Shown: positions 8,516 through 10,703 of the stretch, in pieces
How positions within the stretch are numbered: position 1 is the stretch's first letter
How the letters are laid out: each line of letters starts with the position of its first letter
Assembly: GCA_945901825.1 (NCBI GenBank)
Contig: CAMDMC010000041.1
Span: 1-10,703, forward strand
Source: Bordetella parapertussis
GTDB taxonomy: Bacteria > Pseudomonadota > Gammaproteobacteria > Burkholderiales > Burkholderiaceae_A
DNA length: 10,703 bases
Direction of reading: 5' to 3'
The notes under the pieces: model-generated
The model's input: the letters and a program-made list of their open reading frames with translations, nothing else
Told to the model about the DNA's origin: nothing
The model's database searches: none
Translations under genes and position numbers: made by a program

Positions 8516-8582
8516 TCAAACGGTGGCCCAGTCTAACTCGGGATAACCCGGAGGTCCAGCGGGCAACAACACCCGTTGAAAA

Positions 8583-9479
8583 CTAAGTGCCAAGCAGGTA
8601 ATGGTCAGCCAACAGAAAGGCAAAGAGCAGCGCTAGGTAATTAATTGAATACCTGAAGGTTTTCTTGGCCAAGGCCTCGGAGTAGCGCCTGTAGAGGCTG
8701 TACGACAGCAGGCTAAACCAGCCCCCGAGGCCCAGGGCAGAAAGCATGTAGATCCAGCTGGCCATGCCCATTGCCACCGGCAAAAGCGTCGTGGCTACCA
8801 GCAGCAGGGTATAAAGCAGGATCTGCAATCGGGTGAACTCCGAGCCGTGGGTGACGGGCAACATGGGCAGGCCCGAGCGTTTGTAGTCTTCAACGCGGTA
8901 GAGGGCAAGGGCCCAGAAGTGCGGGGGCGTCCAGACAAAAATAATGAGAAAAAGAACCCAGGCCTCCGCAGGCGCCTGGTTGGCCACTGCTGCCCAGCCT
9001 AAAACAGGGGGCATTGCACCAGAGGCACCACCAATAACAATATTCTGAGGTGTAAGCGGCTTGAGCAACATGGTGTAGACAATGGCATAGCCGACAAAGG
9101 TGGCCAGCGTAAGCCAGGCGGTTAGGGCGTTGACCCAGGTGAACAACACAAAAAGCCCAAGGCCACCTAGCACGCCCGAAAAGACGAAGACCTGGGTTAC
9201 GGTAAGCGTGCCTGAAGGCAAGGGGCGCCACGAAGTACGCGCCATCTTGGCATCAATATGGCTCTCAACAAGGCAGTTCACGGCTGCGGCAGCGCCTGCA
9301 ACAAGCCCAATGCCCAGGGTGGCAAGCAGAACGAGGCCAAGCGCCGGCAGTTCAGGCTGGGCCAAGAGCATGCCGATAACCGCACAGAAAAGAATAAGCG
9401 CATTGACCCGTGGCTTTGTAAGCACGTAGTACTGCTTTAGCAAAGAGCTCAGCGGGGAAGGGGCAGATAAGGTTGTCAT
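8583..9479 (-). CDS. cyoE: Protoheme IX farnesyltransferase (heme O synthase, CyoE/CtaB)
   Basis: This polytopic inner-membrane prenyltransferase adds a farnesyl group to heme B to make heme O, the precursor of heme A for terminal oxidases. The first aspartate-rich motif region is [19 protein letters not shown] at 68-86 (Asn68, Glu72, Asp76, Arg81, Arg85). The second cytoplasmic loop contains [20 protein letters not shown] at 183-202. [13 protein letters not shown] (143-155) and TKPRV (21-25) are further family signatures, and several membrane helices are evident. The length of 298 fits. The ATG at 9479 has no convincing Shine-Dalgarno and an in-frame stop lies 18 bases upstream, so no longer start is available. 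It follows SURF1 and the Sco-like gene on the same strand but without the heme A synthase gene that usually sits between. Confidence 0.97.
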   Translation of the reverse strand: MTTLSAPSPLSSLLKQYYVLTKPRVNALILFCAVIGMLLAQPELPALGLVLLATLGIGLVAGAAAAVNCLVESHIDAKMARTSWRPLPSGTLTVTQVFVFSGVLGGLGLFVLFTWVNALTAWLTLATFVGYAIVYTMLLKPLTPQNIVIGGASGAMPPVLGWAAVANQAPAEAWVLFLIIFVWTPPHFWALALYRVEDYKRSGLPMLPVTHGSEFTRLQILLYTLLLVATTLLPVAMGMASWIYMLSALGLGGWFSLLSYSLYRRYSEALAKKTFRYSINYLALLFAFLLADHYLLGT

Positions 9480-9493
9480 TCGTTCAATCGCTT

Positions 9494-9513
9494 AGGCTTT
9501 CAGAGAGAAGCCT
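9494..9513 (-). repeat. Small inverted repeat in the cyoE leader
   Basis: AGGCTT-N8-AAGCCT could form a 6-base-pair stem with an 8-base loop in the RNA, ending 14 bases before the cyoE ATG. There is no U-run after it, so it is not a canonical terminator. Its place just upstream of a start codon without a clear ribosome-binding site makes a role in translation conceivable, but the stem is short and may be chance. Confidence 0.3.
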
Positions 9514-9552
9514 CGTCTCATCCTCTTTATAACGGTTTGTAACGATGGATTG

Positions 9553-10260
9553 TTATCCAATGCGTGAGGCCTTCAAGAGCCGAATTAAATCTTTCTTCAT
9601 TTTCGCAGGATCTGGGTCTTGAGGAAAACGCATCATTAAATGGCCCAAAGGGTCAACGAGCCAGAAACTGGTTTCTTGGCTAAGGGGGTCCATGGCACTC
9701 GACGCCGTAGGCAGCGACTGGCTGGTGGTTCCAGCAGCGACCTGCCCCGACGGCGTTGCTAGGGTGGCCGGCTGCTGCCAGGTTGCCTGGAGGGCTTCAG
9801 CGCTCACCCCAAGCACCCAGGTGCCTTCATAGTCTGCCAAGGCATCGGCATCCGGCGTGCGATCGTCTACGACCAGCCAGAGCCGCTCCACCCGGTCGCG
9901 GTCCCGTCCTGTGGTGAGCCGAACCTGGCGCATCACCCACAAGGCCTTTTGGCAATCTTGTGAACAGGCGGAAGGGCCCACACGAACAAGGAGCCATCGA
10001 CCGCGAAAGTCTTCCAGGCGATCGAGCGTCGCGCGCGACTCGGAAGGGTCCACGCGACGAAGCACCTCAAGAAAACCCGATTCGGACTTGGGCTGCACCA
10101 GAGGTCTCACGGGCAGGGCCGCAAGGGTACGCTGCGGCTGAATAAGGTCACCGTAGTTGGTACGGTCGTCGGGCCGCACGCCATAGTAATAGACGTAAGA
10201 AAGCACAACCGGGGCAATACAAACCGCAACAATAAGCCAGAGCGTTAATCGAGACCTCAT
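9553..10260 (-). CDS. Uncharacterised Sco/thioredoxin-like membrane protein of the cytochrome oxidase biogenesis cluster
   Basis: This 235-residue protein has one N-terminal membrane anchor (about 7-25, LWLIVAVCIAPVVLSYVYYY). A periplasmic domain of thioredoxin/Sco type probably follows: GRWLLVRVGPSACSQDC at 87-103 ends in a CxxxC pair (Cys99, Cys103), as in Sco copper chaperones. A strand VERLWLVVDD (124-133) and a C-terminal WLVDPLGHLMMRFPQDPDP (200-218) complete the resemblance. Sco proteins have a conserved His shortly before the last strand as third copper ligand; here the aligned residue appears to be Gln (SQETSFWLVDP). An Ala/Thr/Ser/Gln-rich insertion at about 158-195 breaks the domain. 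Related hypothetical proteins sit between SURF1 and CtaA in many betaproteobacterial cox clusters. AAAGGA precedes the ATG at 10260, and SURF1 ends 26 bases upstream. A role in oxidase assembly is inferred from context; copper binding or thiol reduction is unproven. Confidence 0.8.
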   Translation of the reverse strand: MRSRLTLWLIVAVCIAPVVLSYVYYYGVRPDDRTNYGDLIQPQRTLAALPVRPLVQPKSESGFLEVLRRVDPSESRATLDRLEDFRGRWLLVRVGPSACSQDCQKALWVMRQVRLTTGRDRDRVERLWLVVDDRTPDADALADYEGTWVLGVSAEALQATWQQPATLATPSGQVAAGTTSQSLPTASSAMDPLSQETSFWLVDPLGHLMMRFPQDPDPAKMKKDLIRLLKASRIG

Positions 10261-10286
10261 GCTGTCCTTTATTGATTACGACGAAT

Positions 10287-10703
10287 TTAAGCGTCGGGGG
10301 TTGGGTTTCGCCGGCCCAGTTTCCAGGCAAAGAATAGCGCGACCAGAGTTAACAATACCCACTGAAAGGCGTAGCCGTAGTGCTTTTGCACGTCGTCTTG
10401 GGCAAGCCGAGGAGGCTGCTGAACGAGGCCATCGCCGGATGGGCTTGTGCTCCAAAAAATCACTGGCCAGATTCGTAGGGTCTCCTGAGGGAGTAACTTT
10501 GCTAGTAGGTCCTCTGCTGCCTTCGCGTCGAAGTTCTGCCAGAGGGCACCCTGGCGAAGGGCGCCATCATTCTCAGAGAGTTCCACGCGTCGCATAAGAC
10601 TCTGATAGGCCACCACCTCAAAGCCTTCATCAAGAATGGCCTGGCGGGGCGCGTGGACGGACGCCTGAATAAAGGGCAGCGCAACGGGGCCTTGGCTGCC
10701 CGG
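10287..10703 (-). CDS. SURF1 family cytochrome c oxidase assembly protein, C-terminal part
   Basis: This open frame enters from the right edge and continues for 138 codons to a TAA at 10289-10287. SURF1 (Shy1) is an inner-membrane factor that helps deliver heme a to oxidase subunit I. Visible are a periplasmic stretch with LWQNFD (about 64-69 of the fragment), a GDGLVQQPPR segment, the family's closing KHYGYAFQW signature, then the second transmembrane helix (VLLTLVALFFAWKLG) and a short basic tail. The first transmembrane helix and N-terminal half lie outside the window, so completeness cannot be judged. It precedes the Sco-like gene by 26 bases on the same strand, consistent with one cox-biogenesis transcript running leftwards. 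Confidence 0.88.
   Translation of the reverse strand, partial: PGSQGPVALPFIQASVHAPRQAILDEGFEVVAYQSLMRRVELSENDGALRQGALWQNFDAKAAEDLLAKLLPQETLRIWPVIFWSTSPSGDGLVQQPPRLAQDDVQKHYGYAFQWVLLTLVALFFAWKLGRRNPTPDA

Noticed and set aside
8537..8553. Stem-loop CTCGGG-ATAA-CCCGGAG between cyoE and coaD as a terminator
   Set aside because: The stem is short with a bulge, and no T-run follows on the minus strand. Nothing else in the 88-base gap resembles a terminator.

Overview
This window is a dense, mostly housekeeping stretch of a Gram-negative chromosome, most likely a betaproteobacterium (order Burkholderiales is my best guess). The basis is the gene content and order. A cytochrome-oxidase biogenesis module ends in SURF1, an Sco-like membrane protein and heme O synthase. 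ftsY, a paired M16 peptidase operon, rsmD and coaD lie together. rpoH is preceded by a perfect CIRCE operator. Base composition is moderately GC-rich, and coding density is very high, with no gene-free gap above about 170 bases. I see no mobile element, CRISPR array, tRNA or rRNA.

Layout, left to right. The minus strand from the left edge to 462 carries the first 154 codons of rpoH (heat-shock sigma factor), read out of the window. The 169-base gap 463-631 separates it from the divergent decarboxylase gene and holds the rpoH ribosome-binding site and a perfect CIRCE inverted repeat that covers the likely rpoH promoter. On the plus strand (632-3438) is a two-gene unit: a large PLP-dependent Orn/Lys/Arg decarboxylase, translationally coupled (ATGA) to a small DUF423 membrane protein. 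The DUF423 gene runs tail-to-tail into ftsY and overlaps its 3' end by 92 bases. ftsY (minus, 3347-about 4369) is divergent from a plus-strand operon (4413-7998). That operon encodes two exported M16 peptidase-family proteins, one with the zinc motif and one without, followed by rsmD, the 16S rRNA m2G966 methyltransferase. rsmD meets coaD (minus) tail-to-tail with a 20-base overlap. From 8583 to the right edge the minus strand carries SURF1 (partial), an uncharacterised Sco-like CxxxC protein, and cyoE/ctaB, which together serve maturation of a heme-copper terminal oxidase.

How the parts relate. RpoH and its CIRCE site suggest that HrcA represses the master heat-shock sigma factor, so two heat-shock circuits would be wired in series. 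The decarboxylase is of the acid-stress or polyamine type. FtsY (membrane targeting) and the M16 pair (envelope proteolysis) are envelope functions. The SURF1/Sco-like/CyoE group serves insertion of heme and possibly copper into the oxidase. The usual heme A synthase gene is absent between the Sco-like gene and cyoE.

I do not see an obviously new defence, mobile or biosynthetic system. The most noteworthy points are the CIRCE-controlled rpoH, strong over-representation of the 8-bp palindrome AAGGCCTT in all codon phases, the Sco-like protein that keeps CxxxC but appears to lack the third copper ligand, the missing ctaA, and the DUF423 tail created by reading into antisense ftsY.
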